Of a DNA stretch of 64,000 nucleotides, positions 17,777-27,000 are shown in pieces. A model generated the notes under the pieces. That model was not told where the DNA came from. It saw only the letters and a list, made by a program, of their open reading frames with translations, and made no database searches. The DNA is taken from assembly GCA_016124905.1 (NCBI GenBank), contig WGMV01000013.1, positions 27,334 to 91,333 on the forward strand. Direction: 5' to 3'. The position numbers and the translations under genes were made by a program. Position 1 is the first letter of the stretch, and each line of letters opens with the position of its first letter. The stretch comes from a bacterium. Its GTDB lineage: Bacteria > Pseudomonadota > Alphaproteobacteria > Rickettsiales > RI-342.

Positions 17777-18445
17777 CTATGCCGCCTCGGTTTCCTCTTC
17801 TTCCACCGGCTCACCATCGAGCTGAAGGACATCCCAGAGTTCCTGTGCCAGCGCCTTGACTTCCGCGGCGGCGGGGGATGAAGGCTGGGTTTCCGTCACG
17901 CAGCGGCCTTCCATGATGGAGCTGGCGAAGGCGATGCGGTTGCCGAGGCGTGTTTCGGCAAGGTTGGGTAATTGCTTGGCGATGGCGTCAACCAGCCTGG
18001 CATTGGCGGCCACGCGGTTCATCACCACCATCACGGCCTGGCTGTCGTTGGCCGCCAGATCGAGCGTCGCCTTGGTGGCCCAGAGGTCGGTCGGGCTCGG
18101 CTGTACGGGGATGATGACCAGATCGGCGCTGCGGATGGCGGTTTTGGATTCGGTTTCGGTATGGGGCGGGCTGTCGATGATGATGACATCGTGGTTGCGC
18201 TTGAGGCGGGAAATCTCGCCACCCAGGCGCCAGCCGGAAAGCTGGGTGAAGTTCATGCCCGTATAGCCTTCGCCGAAGCGTTCCTCACGCAGCTTGTGCC
18301 ATTGGGTGAGGCTGCCCTGGGGGTCGATATCAATGACGGCGACGCGCAGCCCGCGCTGGCTGAGGGCCACAGCGATGTGGGCGCTGAGGGTCGTTTTTCC
18401 GGCTCCACCTTTTTGCTGGGCAATGGTAATAACCTTGTGCGACAT
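17777..18445 (-). CDS. ParA/MinD family ATPase (orphan)
   Basis: 222 residues. The deviant Walker A motif KGGAGKTT (residues 12-19) with its signature lysine is followed by switch I (IDIDPQGSLTQW) and Walker B (VIIIDSPPHTETES). Walker-type ParA ATPases position DNA, protein clusters or division machinery on the nucleoid. No parB or parS is adjacent, so this is not the chromosomal parABS locus. Orphan ParAs often position cargo such as chemoreceptors or PHA granules. The C-terminus is acidic (GEPVEEEETEAA). The 30-bp palindrome at 18476-18505 lies just upstream and may autoregulate it. It is convergent with the TAXI gene, 30 bp away. Confidence 0.87.
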   Translation of the reverse strand: MSHKVITIAQQKGGAGKTTLSAHIAVALSQRGLRVAVIDIDPQGSLTQWHKLREERFGEGYTGMNFTQLSGWRLGGEISRLKRNHDVIIIDSPPHTETESKTAIRSADLVIIPVQPSPTDLWATKATLDLAANDSQAVMVVMNRVAANARLVDAIAKQLPNLAETRLGNRIAFASSIMEGRCVTETQPSSPAAAEVKALAQELWDVLQLDGEPVEEEETEAA

Positions 18446-18475
18446 AAGCCTCTCCGTTCGTTCACCGAATTTATT

Positions 18476-18505
18476 TATAGCTACTAACTTTCGTTAGTCG
18501 CTATA
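18476..18505. promoter_or_regulatory. Long imperfect palindrome upstream of the parA-like gene
   Basis: Arms TATAGCTACTAAC and GTTAGTCGCTATA (13 bp, one mismatch) around the loop TTTC, 31 bp upstream of the ParA start at 18445. The TATA-containing outer ends could overlap a promoter. It is consistent with an operator for autoregulation. Confidence 0.5.
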
Positions 18506-18518
18506 GTTGTTGCCTAAC

Positions 18519-18571
18519 CTGCGCTTCGCGCAGGACTGCGCCCGCATTAGCGGGCGGGGCCTCAATGGCCC
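18519..18571. repeat. Intergenic palindromic repeat, family R1 (diverged copy b)
   Basis: Three consecutive hairpins: CTGCGC-TTC-GCGCAG (18519-18533), CGCCCGC-ATTA-GCGGGCG (18539-18556) and GGGCC-TCAAT-GGCCC (18557-18571). The last keeps the TCAAT loop of the other R1 copies but swaps stem bases on both sides. It lies between parA and the tsaC/sua5 gene. Confidence 0.65.
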
Positions 18572-18606
18572 AACTCACTACGTTCGTACAAGATTAACGC
18601 ATAGCC

Positions 18607-19584
18607 ATGGTAAATCAAGCAGCCACTTCCATTTTAATGGCCGACCGCGAAGGAATTTCCCGCGCGGCCGCGCGGCTGCGCGAAGGCGGACTGGTGGCGT
18701 TTCCGACCGAGACGGTTTACGGCCTTGGCGCGGATGCAACCAATGCCGATGCCGTGGCGGGAATTTATGCCGCAAAAGGCAGGCCTTCGGCCAATCCGCT
18801 GATCGTGCATGTGGGCAATCTGGAACAGGCTGCGCGTTATGCCGAGATTTCCACCGTCGCACGGCGCGTGCTGGAGCATTTCTGGCCAGGGCCGTTGACG
18901 ATCGTGCTGCCGCGCAAAGCCGGTTGCGCCCTGGCCCAGGCCGTCAGCGCAGGTGGCGACACGGTGGCCCTGCGCGTGCCTGCGCACCCGCTGGCGCAAA
19001 CCTTATTGGACGAAGCAGGCTGCCCCATCGCCGCGCCCAGCGCCAACCCGAGCGGGCGCATCAGCCCCACCACGGCGCAGCATGTGCTGAACGGGTTGCC
19101 GGATGCGGGCATTCTCATTCTGGATGGCGGGCCATGCGTGAACGGGCTTGAATCCACTATCATCCAGCTGACGAATGACGGGGCCACCCTGTTGCGGCCG
19201 GGCGGCATCACCCCGACGGAGCTTGCGGCTGTGATTCCGAAGCTCCGTGACGCGGAAGCCGTAAAACCACATGCCCCCCTGCCCGCCCCCGGCATGCTGG
19301 AAAGCCATTATGCCCCGCGTCTGTCGGTGCGGCTGAATGCCATGGAGGTGCGGCCTGACGAGGCATTGCTGGCCTTCGGCCCTGCCATTCCCGGCGCGGT
19401 GCGGGTGGCGCAGCTGAGCGAAGGCGGCGACCTGGCGGAAGCGGCGCACCGGCTATTCAGCGCTCTGCATGCATTGGATGAAGGTTCCGGCTATGCATCC
19501 ATTGCCGTGATGCCGATTCCGCAGGAAGGCCTGGGCCTGGCCATCAATGACCGGCTGAAACGGGCGGCTGCGCCAAGGCAATAG
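18607..19584 (+). CDS. L-threonylcarbamoyladenylate synthase (Sua5/YrdC type)
   Basis: Makes threonylcarbamoyl-AMP from Thr, bicarbonate and ATP for the t6A37 modification of ANN-decoding tRNAs. 325 residues. The YrdC domain (about 10-200) shows GLVAFPTETVYGLGADA, YAAKGRPSANPLIVHV, WPGPLTIVLPR and APSANPSGRISPT. After GLESTIIQL and LLRPGGIT, the chain continues through APGMLESHYAPR, the linker into a C-terminal Sua5 domain. That makes it the long Sua5 form and not the short TsaC. Two in-frame ATGs (18607, 18637) are possible. Confidence 0.93.
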   Translation: MVNQAATSILMADREGISRAAARLREGGLVAFPTETVYGLGADATNADAVAGIYAAKGRPSANPLIVHVGNLEQAARYAEISTVARRVLEHFWPGPLTIVLPRKAGCALAQAVSAGGDTVALRVPAHPLAQTLLDEAGCPIAAPSANPSGRISPTTAQHVLNGLPDAGILILDGGPCVNGLESTIIQLTNDGATLLRPGGITPTELAAVIPKLRDAEAVKPHAPLPAPGMLESHYAPRLSVRLNAMEVRPDEALLAFGPAIPGAVRVAQLSEGGDLAEAAHRLFSALHALDEGSGYASIAVMPIPQEGLGLAINDRLKRAAAPRQ

Positions 19585-19681
19585 TGGAATTTAGGCTGAT
19601 TCCAAAGACAGCTTGACGCCTTAAGGCCAAAGGCGCAGAATAAGCCCAAGTTCGAAACAAAAAATAAAAGGGCTAAGCCCA

Positions 19682-20776
19682 ATGACCTATACTGGCTATT
19701 TTCATGCCGGGCGTGAGCCTGGCCATGATTCGGCGCATGAGCCCCATGGCAAGCGGCATGGGGAGCGGCGTGAGCGCACGCATGCTCCCTATGAACGTCT
19801 ACCCATCGACAAAAACACCCCCGTCTATGCCGCACTCGACCTCGGCACCAATAATTGCCGCCTGATGGTGGCGCGTGAGGAACGCGGACGGCTGAAAGTG
19901 ATCGACAGCTATTCGGAAATCGTACGGCTGGGCGAAGGGTTAAGCCATGCGGGGCGGCTTTCGGACGCAGCGATGGAACGCACGCTGGCGGCGCTTAAGC
20001 ATTGTTCGGAAAAACTCCAGAATTATAACGTGGTGGATAGTCACTTTGTGGCGACCGAGGCCTGCCGCCAGGCGGCCAATGGCGGCGAGTTCATCCAACG
20101 CGTGAAAGACCAGACGGGGCTGAACCTCAACATCATCAGCCATAAGGACGAAGCGGTACTGGCCTTCATGGGCTGTTCACCGCTGCTGGATTCCGTGACG
20201 GATTACTGCCTGATGCTCGATATCGGCGGCGGCAGCACGGAGATGATGCTGGTGGATATGCGCAACGTGCTGGCACCGCGTGTGGTGGGGTGGGAATCCT
20301 ACCCCGTGGGTGTGATGTCGGCGGCGGAAAAATACAATGCGCGCCGCATCGATGCCGCGCGCTACGGTGAGTTGCTCACCGAGCTGCGCGGGCCGTTCCA
20401 GCAATTCACCGAGCGGCACCGTTTTACGGAGCTGATGCAGCGTTACTATGTGCAGATGATCTGCTGCTCCGGCACGGTGACGACGCTGGGGGCGCTGTAC
20501 AAGCAATTGCCACGTTACGACCGCCGCCAGGTGGATGGCATGCGCATGGACGTGCCCGCGCTCCAGCAGCTGATCGCCGAATTGCTGCAGCAGCCGTTCG
20601 AGACGCTGCAGGCCAATGCCTGCATCGGCACCGAGCGGGCGGATTTCCTCATGGCCGGGTGCAGCATCCTGCAGGCGGCGTGCGAGGCCACCACCATGCA
20701 GTCCATCACCATTGCCGACCGCGGCGTGCGCGAGGGCATTCTGCTTTCCCTCTTTCAGAAGAATTTTCACGGATGA
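19682..20776 (+). CDS. ppx: Ppx/GppA family phosphatase
   Basis: 364 residues. The acetate/sugar kinase-HSP70-actin fold carries phosphate loop 1 AALDLGTNNCRLMV (from about residue 50), the acidic FVATEACRQAANG segment and phosphate loop 2 LMLDIGGGSTEMML near 180. These enzymes hydrolyse polyphosphate (Ppx) and/or pppGpp (GppA). The first about 45 residues are an unusual His/Arg/Glu-rich extension (GHDSAHEPHGKRHGERRE) before the fold. The stop overlaps the rlmE start (ATGA), a pairing seen throughout alphaproteobacteria. Confidence 0.92.
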   Translation: MTYTGYFHAGREPGHDSAHEPHGKRHGERRERTHAPYERLPIDKNTPVYAALDLGTNNCRLMVAREERGRLKVIDSYSEIVRLGEGLSHAGRLSDAAMERTLAALKHCSEKLQNYNVVDSHFVATEACRQAANGGEFIQRVKDQTGLNLNIISHKDEAVLAFMGCSPLLDSVTDYCLMLDIGGGSTEMMLVDMRNVLAPRVVGWESYPVGVMSAAEKYNARRIDAARYGELLTELRGPFQQFTERHRFTELMQRYYVQMICCSGTVTTLGALYKQLPRYDRRQVDGMRMDVPALQQLIAELLQQPFETLQANACIGTERADFLMAGCSILQAACEATTMQSITIADRGVREGILLSLFQKNFHG

Positions 20777-21504
20777 GCGGCAAAACAGGCTCAGGCGGCA
20801 AAAAGCCAGGCGGCGGCAGCGTCAGCAAAACGGGCGGGCAGCGTTACCTCAGCACGCGGGTGAAGACGGCGCGCGGACGCAAGACCTCCTCCACGCTCTG
20901 GCTGCAGCGGCAGTTGAACGATCCCTATGTGCACCGGGCGAAAGCCGATGGCTATCGTTCCCGCGCAGCGTATAAGCTGCTTGACCTGAATGAGAAATTC
21001 CAGCTGCTGAAACCGGGCATGCGCGTGGTGGACCTTGGCGCGGCGCCGGGCGGATGGACGCAGATCGCCTGCATCATCACCAGGGCGGATGAACGCGACA
21101 AGCCCTCCGTCTTCGCCGTGGACCGGCTGGCCATCGCGCCGATGGCGGGCGCGGTGATGATGGAGATGGATTTTTTGAGCGAAGGCGCCGAAGCCGCCAT
21201 CATCCGCGAGGCGGGCGGCAAGAAGGTGGATGTGGTGCTGTCCGACATGGCACCCTCTTTCACCGGGCATGCGGCGACCGACCATCTGCGCACCATGGCG
21301 CTGGCGGAAGCCGCGCTTGACCTGGCGGAGAAAATTCTGGCCACCGGCGGCAGCTTCGTCACCAAGATGATTCAGGGCTCGGAAACGCAGGTTTTCGTCA
21401 ATCGTCTGCGCACACGCTTCGGCAAGGTACGCCATGTGAAGCCGGATTCCAGCAGGCAGGAATCGGCGGAGCATTTTCTGGTATGCACTGGTTTTAAAGG
21501 TTAG
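20773..21504 (+). CDS. rlmE: 23S rRNA (uridine-2'-O)-methyltransferase RlmE
   Basis: Methylates U2552 in the A loop of 23S rRNA using SAM. 243 residues from ATG 20773, which overlaps the ppx stop. A longer open frame upstream is only a shadow of ppx. A basic Gly-rich N-terminus (SGKTGSGGKKPGGG) precedes the FtsJ domain: RSRAAYKLLDLN (catalytic Lys), VDLGAAPGGWTQ (SAM loop), VLSDMAPSFTGH (catalytic Asp), FVTKMIQG (catalytic Lys) and ESAEHFLVC (Glu). The K-D-K-E tetrad is therefore complete. It overlaps the recJ-like gene by 4 bp at the 3' end. Confidence 0.96.
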   Translation: MSGKTGSGGKKPGGGSVSKTGGQRYLSTRVKTARGRKTSSTLWLQRQLNDPYVHRAKADGYRSRAAYKLLDLNEKFQLLKPGMRVVDLGAAPGGWTQIACIITRADERDKPSVFAVDRLAIAPMAGAVMMEMDFLSEGAEAAIIREAGGKKVDVVLSDMAPSFTGHAATDHLRTMALAEAALDLAEKILATGGSFVTKMIQGSETQVFVNRLRTRFGKVRHVKPDSSRQESAEHFLVCTGFKG

Positions 21505-23744
21505 GCCGCGCTGGGTTCGCTACGTGGTGTCTGGTCCCACAGCTCCTGCCATTTGTTGGCGACACGGGCAATGTTGCTGGAATATTCCGCATCCACCACA
21601 TTCCATTGTTGCTCGACCGCCACGTCCGTCACCCATCGATCGGGGCCATTCATGTTCGGCTGCAGGGGAACGGGCAGTATATCAATAGGAAGCAGGCGGT
21701 ATTTGGCCTCCCCTTTATCAAAATATTTCTCCAGTTCGGCCAGCATTTGCAGCGGCTGGCTATGAAGCTCCTCACGGTTGCGCGCCTCGGCATATATGAG
21801 ATTCAGCATATCCCTTAGCTGAGGTTTGTCGGCTACGTTCCAGATGACAGCCGACGCTTCGTGCCCTTCGCCATCGCCGACGGTGTAGAATTGATGCGGG
21901 CGTTTGGGTTTTTCCGCATCTACCTGCCCCACTTCCTCCTTCGGTTCAGGGTAGATGAACTGGGCGTTGGCGATGAGGAAAATCGGCGCGCGGTTGCCTT
22001 CGCCAAACGGTTCCATAAGGCTTAGCTGCTCGGCCAGCTGGCCTATATCCTGAAGCCGGTCCGCCGGCAGGATGCCGTCCACACGGAAGGCCGGAGTCCG
22101 GTAGCTTTTCAATTGCCGGTTCACGGCGGAGCGGAATGTATCCAGTTCCTCCGGCGGCACGCTGTTGAAACCGGCCGCGCCGGCATGGCCGCCCGTGCGC
22201 CCGGCAATGTTGTTTTCCTGCATGGCAACCCTCAGTGCATGGCCGATATCCGCTCCCCAGGGAGCGCGCGCAGAAGCACTGGCGCGGCCACTACGAATGG
22301 CCCCGACCACTGCCGGGCGGCCATAGGTGTCCGACAATTTTCCTGCCAGCAGCCCGGCAATACCGCCCGGCATGGTGCCAGTCTCATCGATGTACCAGAT
22401 GACGTTGTCCTGTTCGCTTATCGTTGTTTGCTCACCGACATTTTGCATCCACTCCTCGACGGTTTTCTTACGCTGGCTGTTCCATTGCTGGAGGATGGAG
22501 AACAGGCTGCGCACGGCATCTGCATCCTGGCTCAGCAGCATCTCCAGCGCTAGGTTGGGTTCCCCCACACGCCCCTGGCTTTCGGGTATCAGGTCCAACT
22601 CATTCTGCGTCATCAGGTGATGCATTCGGTTGGCGGAGTTCAAAAGCGGACCGAGATCGAACCCGATATTCTTGGCGACCACCGCATCGGGGTTGAGGTA
22701 TTGGGCTTCCTTGTTTCTGAGCTTGATTTCAGGGTCGATTGATTTGTTCCTGGCATTGATCTGCTGGTAACGCGGCATGGCCAGCTGGATAAAATAATTC
22801 AGCCCCGGCAAGGCGTTTTCCAGCGAGCCTTCGCGCATCATCTGCAGCAGCGCCAACCCTTGGGCCACGAAGCTACGGTTGTAGCGGTTCAGCGGCATGA
22901 CATCCGCCACCGTGGAAAGCGTGACGGAAGGTTTGTAACGCTGGCGCAGCTCCTCCGCTCCCATTTTTTGCGGCGGCAGCACCAGATGGTCGTCGATCCA
23001 TTTATAATCCTTCTGGTATTCCTCCCATTGCTGGACCTTGCGGATGAACTGATAGGCCACCGCCGCGCCCGAAATGCCGTGCAGCCCGCTCAGATCATCG
23101 GGGCGGGCGGGATCCACCGCTGCGACCTCGGCCTTGATTTTAGATGAGATCCTGACCTGAGGAACGCCCATCTCCTCATCCACTTCGTGATGGTCCAGGA
23201 TGATGACGTCATGATCCTTTTTGTTGAGGTAGGCGATCTCCTCGTGGCTGCCGATGGCGCAATCCACAAAAATGAAAGTACCGGCGCCCTCTTTTATCAG
23301 GGCATCAAGCGCACGGTAATTGGGGCCGTGGCCTTCCTTGCGGGTGGGGCAGTAATAGAGGACATTCTCCGCGCCGATGGTATCGCGGAGCCAGTCCACC
23401 ATGATGGCGGTGGCGGTGATGCCGTCGGTATCAAAATCGCCGTAGACGGTGATTTTCGGGATGGGATCGCCTTGTTTCTGCGCTTCCACTATGGCCTTGT
23501 AGGCTTTGCTGAATATGCGCACGGCCGTGTGCATGTCTTCCATCTGGGAGGGAGGCACATCGTCGATGGATTCCCCCAAACCGGGAAAGAAATCCTTATC
23601 CTGCATTTCACCGGCAAGGCGCGCCTGCGCAATGGACGAGGCAATCAACCCCATGTCATTGACGAGTGAGTAATCCGCCTGTTGTGGTGAATTTACGCGC
23701 CACGCATATCGCGCACCAAGCGCGGTTCGTTCCGAAGCCATCAT
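21501..23744 (-). CDS. recJ: RecJ-like single-stranded DNA exonuclease (DHH family), extended
   Basis: 747 residues, much longer than the usual about 570. DHH-domain motifs are present: ITVYGDFDTDGITA (about 98-111), FIFVDCAIGS (D161) and VIILDHHEV (D184-H185-H186), then TVADVMPL. The DHHA1 domain contains GGIAGLLAGKLSDTYGRP and the diagnostic GRTGGHAGAAGF. The OB-like region follows (LMEPFGEGNRAPIFL). Extra length comes mainly from an insertion between the DHH motifs and DHHA1 (about 240-440) and a C-terminal extension of about 120 residues. RecJ degrades 5' ends in recombination and mismatch repair. The motifs are intact, so I expect activity. The extensions set it apart from standard RecJ. 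Confidence 0.88.
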   Translation of the reverse strand: MMASERTALGARYAWRVNSPQQADYSLVNDMGLIASSIAQARLAGEMQDKDFFPGLGESIDDVPPSQMEDMHTAVRIFSKAYKAIVEAQKQGDPIPKITVYGDFDTDGITATAIMVDWLRDTIGAENVLYYCPTRKEGHGPNYRALDALIKEGAGTFIFVDCAIGSHEEIAYLNKKDHDVIILDHHEVDEEMGVPQVRISSKIKAEVAAVDPARPDDLSGLHGISGAAVAYQFIRKVQQWEEYQKDYKWIDDHLVLPPQKMGAEELRQRYKPSVTLSTVADVMPLNRYNRSFVAQGLALLQMMREGSLENALPGLNYFIQLAMPRYQQINARNKSIDPEIKLRNKEAQYLNPDAVVAKNIGFDLGPLLNSANRMHHLMTQNELDLIPESQGRVGEPNLALEMLLSQDADAVRSLFSILQQWNSQRKKTVEEWMQNVGEQTTISEQDNVIWYIDETGTMPGGIAGLLAGKLSDTYGRPAVVGAIRSGRASASARAPWGADIGHALRVAMQENNIAGRTGGHAGAAGFNSVPPEELDTFRSAVNRQLKSYRTPAFRVDGILPADRLQDIGQLAEQLSLMEPFGEGNRAPIFLIANAQFIYPEPKEEVGQVDAEKPKRPHQFYTVGDGEGHEASAVIWNVADKPQLRDMLNLIYAEARNREELHSQPLQMLAELEKYFDKGEAKYRLLPIDILPVPLQPNMNGPDRWVTDVAVEQQWNVVDAEYSSNIARVANKWQELWDQTPRSEPSAA

Positions 23745-23833
23745 CCATATCCCTGTTCATTTTTATGAATAGAGACTATGGGGCGTTGCTTCCGGCGGCA
23801 AGATTATTATGGCACTGCTCGCATGCAAAAAAT

Positions 23834-23863
23834 GAAAGGCTTGCCGTTACGGGCAAGCCTTTC
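23834..23863 (-). terminator. Rho-independent terminator, minus strand
   Basis: Perfect 12-bp stem GAAAGGCTTGCC / GGCAAGCCTTTC with a 6-nt loop. On the minus strand it is followed by ATTTTTTGC. It probably ends the M23-bactofilin transcript, whose last stop is at 24020. Confidence 0.75.
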
Positions 23864-23889
23864 TGCTGATTTAGGAGTGGATGCTCTGG

Positions 23890-24018
23890 ATCCTTCGCTG
23901 TGCTCAGGATGACAGTTTTCTAAGGCTTGCTACGCATAAATGCCGGGATCCACGGTTCGCGCTGCGCGCGCCCGAGGATGACAGTTTTCTAAGGCTTGCT
24001 GCGCAAGCCAAGAAAACT
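23890..24018. repeat. Dispersed AGGATGACAG repeat pair with terminal hairpin
   Basis: Two direct copies of a unit beginning AGGATGACAGTTTTCTAAGG start at 23906 and 23975 (spacing 69 bp), each preceded by a GGATC-containing stretch. The second runs into an inverted copy, forming a hairpin AGTTTTCT..GGCTTG-CTGCG-CAAGCC.AGAAAACT (23983-24018) that ends 2 bp from the bactofilin stop. Repeats of this GGATCC...AGGATGACA type recur between genes in many alphaproteobacteria. The rest of the 275-bp gap holds the terminator above and nothing coding. Confidence 0.7.
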
Positions 24019-24019
24019 G

Positions 24020-24478
24020 TCACTTTGCGCTGGTGAGGACGCGGACGTTCTCGATGAGTTCGAGCTTGGGCTCGGCGGCGGCTTCCTTGGCGTTTTCGAT
24101 CACGTGATGGCGCTCGCTGCGTTTGCACTGGCCATCGATGAAAGCGCCGTCCTGCATGGACATGGTCTCATGGATGATGACGCCTTTCACGCGCGCGGTG
24201 GAGGCAAGATTGACGGATTTCGCCTTGATGATGCCGTTCACTTCGCCATGGATATGCACCACATTGGCCACCACATCACCACGGACATTGCCGTTTTCAC
24301 GGATGGTGAGCGATTCGCATTTCACATTGCCTTCGATATGGCCGTTGATGTCGATATAGCCATCGCTGATCAGGTTGCCCAGGATGTTCAAGTCATCGCC
24401 CAGCACGGACGGCACGCCGACCTTACCGGAACGGACTTTCTTTTCGTTAGTTGGTTTGCTGTCTTTTTTGCCGAGCAT
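24020..24478 (-). CDS. Bactofilin (polymer-forming cytoskeletal protein)
   Basis: 152 residues. The central beta-helix domain of about 100 residues has the repeated strand-turn pattern (VLGDDLNILGNLISDGYIDI, IEGNVKCESLTIRENGNVRG, EVNGIIKAKSVNLASTARVK). It is flanked by a short basic N-terminus and a charged tail. Bactofilins polymerise without nucleotides into membrane-associated filaments that localise wall enzymes. The gene overlaps the upstream M23 peptidase gene by 32 bp. That pairing is conserved (for example CcmA with Csd1-type peptidases in Helicobacter and BacA with LmdC in stalked alphaproteobacteria) and implies joint control of cell shape. Confidence 0.94.
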   Translation of the reverse strand: MLGKKDSKPTNEKKVRSGKVGVPSVLGDDLNILGNLISDGYIDINGHIEGNVKCESLTIRENGNVRGDVVANVVHIHGEVNGIIKAKSVNLASTARVKGVIIHETMSMQDGAFIDGQCKRSERHHVIENAKEAAAEPKLELIENVRVLTSAK

Positions 24479-25634
24479 AGATACCTGCCTTGATGAAATT
24501 TTTGGGGTCCATGGGTTTGTCGTTCCAGCGCACTTCGTAATGCACGTGGTTGCCGGTGGAGCGGCCCGTGCTGCCCTGAAGGCCGACGGCGCTGCCGCGG
24601 CTCACCTGCTGACCGACCTTGACATCGATGCGGCTGAGGTGGGCATAACGCGTGCTGAGGCCATTGCCATGATCCACGATCACCAGGTTGCCGTATGCGC
24701 CATCGCGCTCTGCACGGACCACCTTACCGGGCGCCGTGCAATAGGCCAGCGAGTTGGGAGGAGCGGCGAAATCCAGACCATAATGCACGGCCAGGCGGCG
24801 CGTCAGCGGATCGCGGCGGGCGCCGAAGCCGCTGGTCATGCGGCCTTCCTTCACCGGGAAGGAAAGGGGAAGATTGTCATAGAGGTTGTTCAGCTGAATC
24901 AGGCGGGCGACCTGCTTGACCACCTCATCCTCGTTCGGCGTGCTGTAGGAAATGGGCTTGGCGGCGATGTAAGGGCCGCCCTGATTCTTGTAATCCTGAT
25001 TGTCTGAATCGCTGGCGATGGCGGGAGCGGGATTATCTGAAGATTGGCCGGCGGCGGAGGCCTCGCGCTCATGCGGCATGGCTTTTTTGGCGGGTGCCAT
25101 GGTGTCCACCGAAAGGCCGGTCATCTCGATAATCTTGCGCAGGTCTTCAATCTGTACCCCGGCGCGCTGGCTGAGGTTGCTCAAGAAATTCTGCTGATAA
25201 TTCTGCAGTTCGGTAAGACGGGTCTCCAGGTAACCGATGCGCTCCAGCACGGCGGAGCCTTCGGCCTTGGGCGCGGGCTCGCTGCCAGCATAATGGTCGA
25301 GCAGGAAGCTCTGATATTCGGGCTTGCCTTCGGCGCCGCCTTCTTTCACGAGGCGCATCATGTCGCGATACATCAGGCTGTTCTGCGCGGAAAGCTCATT
25401 ATTCTTCTGGTTCATTTCCAGAATGGCTTCCTGCTTGGTATCGAGCGTTTTCTGGTAACCGAAATAGACCCCGGTGGAATAGGAAAACCACAGCAGACCA
25501 CCGATCACACCGAGCGCAACAAGCCCCTGCAAACGGCTGTTCACCGGTATGTTACGCACCTTCGAATCTGAGATGATGATGATCTTTCTCTCAGAAAAAA
25601 GCTGCCGGATGGTGCGTTTCAGTGCCTTCACCAA
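24447..25634 (-). CDS. M23 family peptidoglycan metallopeptidase, membrane-anchored
   Basis: 395 residues. A basic cytoplasmic N-terminus of about 34 residues is followed by one membrane span (LQGLVALGVIGGLLWFSYST, about 35-55), then a coiled-coil-like periplasmic segment (about 60-190). A Pro/Asp-rich linker leads to the LytM domain, with HYGLDFAAPPNSLAYC (Zn ligands His and Asp, about 283-287) and STGNHVHYEVRWND (HxH, about 360). The metal-ligand set is complete, so this should be an active endopeptidase and not a degenerate activator. The adjacent, overlapping bactofilin gene suggests filament-directed localisation through the N-terminal tail. Confidence 0.93.
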   Translation of the reverse strand: MVKALKRTIRQLFSERKIIIISDSKVRNIPVNSRLQGLVALGVIGGLLWFSYSTGVYFGYQKTLDTKQEAILEMNQKNNELSAQNSLMYRDMMRLVKEGGAEGKPEYQSFLLDHYAGSEPAPKAEGSAVLERIGYLETRLTELQNYQQNFLSNLSQRAGVQIEDLRKIIEMTGLSVDTMAPAKKAMPHEREASAAGQSSDNPAPAIASDSDNQDYKNQGGPYIAAKPISYSTPNEDEVVKQVARLIQLNNLYDNLPLSFPVKEGRMTSGFGARRDPLTRRLAVHYGLDFAAPPNSLAYCTAPGKVVRAERDGAYGNLVIVDHGNGLSTRYAHLSRIDVKVGQQVSRGSAVGLQGSTGRSTGNHVHYEVRWNDKPMDPKNFIKAGIYARQKRQQTN

Positions 25635-25741
25635 CTAACCTTTGCCGTCTTATTTTCCCAACCGATTGCGGATCGACCCTTGGTCCAACCAGCAATCCCC
25701 CAGAGCCTGCCAGTGTGGCATGATGCTTTGCCATGCCATCA

Positions 25742-27000
25742 TTATGTGCGGCGAAATGACGCCATAAACATTCCATCTGTTTTATGGAGGTGGGGAGTTA
25801 ATTGCAAGCGAGAGCTGATGGATTTTGGATTTTTCTTATCCACAGCCGCTATGGTTTCAGGTAAGGTTTCCCCTACAAGATATTGTATGTTTTTGGCAAT
25901 TTCATCGACAACGTCATGATTCTCCTGCCGGTAGATGGAGCAGGTCGCGTATATCAGCCTGCCGCCGGGTTTGACCAGAGGGGCGGCATCGGACACAAGC
26001 CGGGTTTGCAGGCCGGTGAAATGCATCAGGCCCTGTTCCTCATAGCGCCAGCGGCTGTCCGGCGCGCGGCGCCAGGTGCCGGAGCCGGAACATGGCGCGT
26101 CCACCAGCACCAGATCAGCCGATTGTTCGGGTAATTGACCGGATATGGGGCGCGTTTCGTCGAGGAGATGGGGGCGGATGATGGCGACCCCTGCCCGTCT
26201 GGCCCGTTTTTCCAGTTCATTCAGGCGGGTTCGGTCGATGTCGCAGGCGATGATCTCGCCCTTGTTCTGCATGGCGGCGGCTATGGCGAGCGTTTTGCCG
26301 CCCGCGCCCGCGCAGAGGTCGATCACCTTCATGCCGGGTTTGGCATCGGCGGCCATGGCGATGAGCTGGGAGGCTTCGTCCTGCACTTCGCACCAGCCAT
26401 CCTGGAAAGGCTTGAGCGCGCTGATGTTCATGCGCTTTTCCAAGATGACACCATCAGGGGAATACAGGCCGGGCCGGGCAGCGATGCCTGCTTTGGAGAG
26501 GGCGTCCAACAGTTTCTCGCGCGTGGTTTTGAGGCGGTTGGTGCGGAGGGTGGTGGGCGCTTCCTCATCCATGGCGGCCAGCAGGGCGGGAAGTTCATCG
26601 CCATATTGAGCGGCCAGCAGCTGGTGATTCCATTCCAGCAGGTTGGCGGCGATGTGGGCGGGCGGCAGGGGCAGGGACGGCCGCGCGGCAAGCGCGGAAG
26701 TTTCCGTTTCGGTCAATGGTTCGGGGCTGTAGGCACTGCCGTCGAAGCCGGATATATCGGCATTCAACAGCATCAGGCTGCGGCCGGTCAGCGGCATGCC
26801 GAGCTGCTGCGCCTGCCATATCAGGCTTTGCCACTGACGCAGGGATTGCCAGAAACGCTCGGTGATGAAGCGGCGGTCGCCGCTGCCGATATAACCGCGC
26901 TCACGCAGGTAAGCGCCAAGGATACGGTCCGCCACGCCCTGCCCGCTTAATACGGCATCGAACAGTTCGGCCAATGCCTGGTAGCGGGCAGCCTGCTTCA

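Noticed and set aside
17777..18445. MipZ or chromosomal ParA of a parABS locus
   Set aside because: No parB, parS or gid genes adjacent, and the length (222) is short for MipZ.
23890..24018. Insertion sequence remnant
   Set aside because: No transposase frame and no flanking target duplication; it is a short dispersed repeat with a hairpin.
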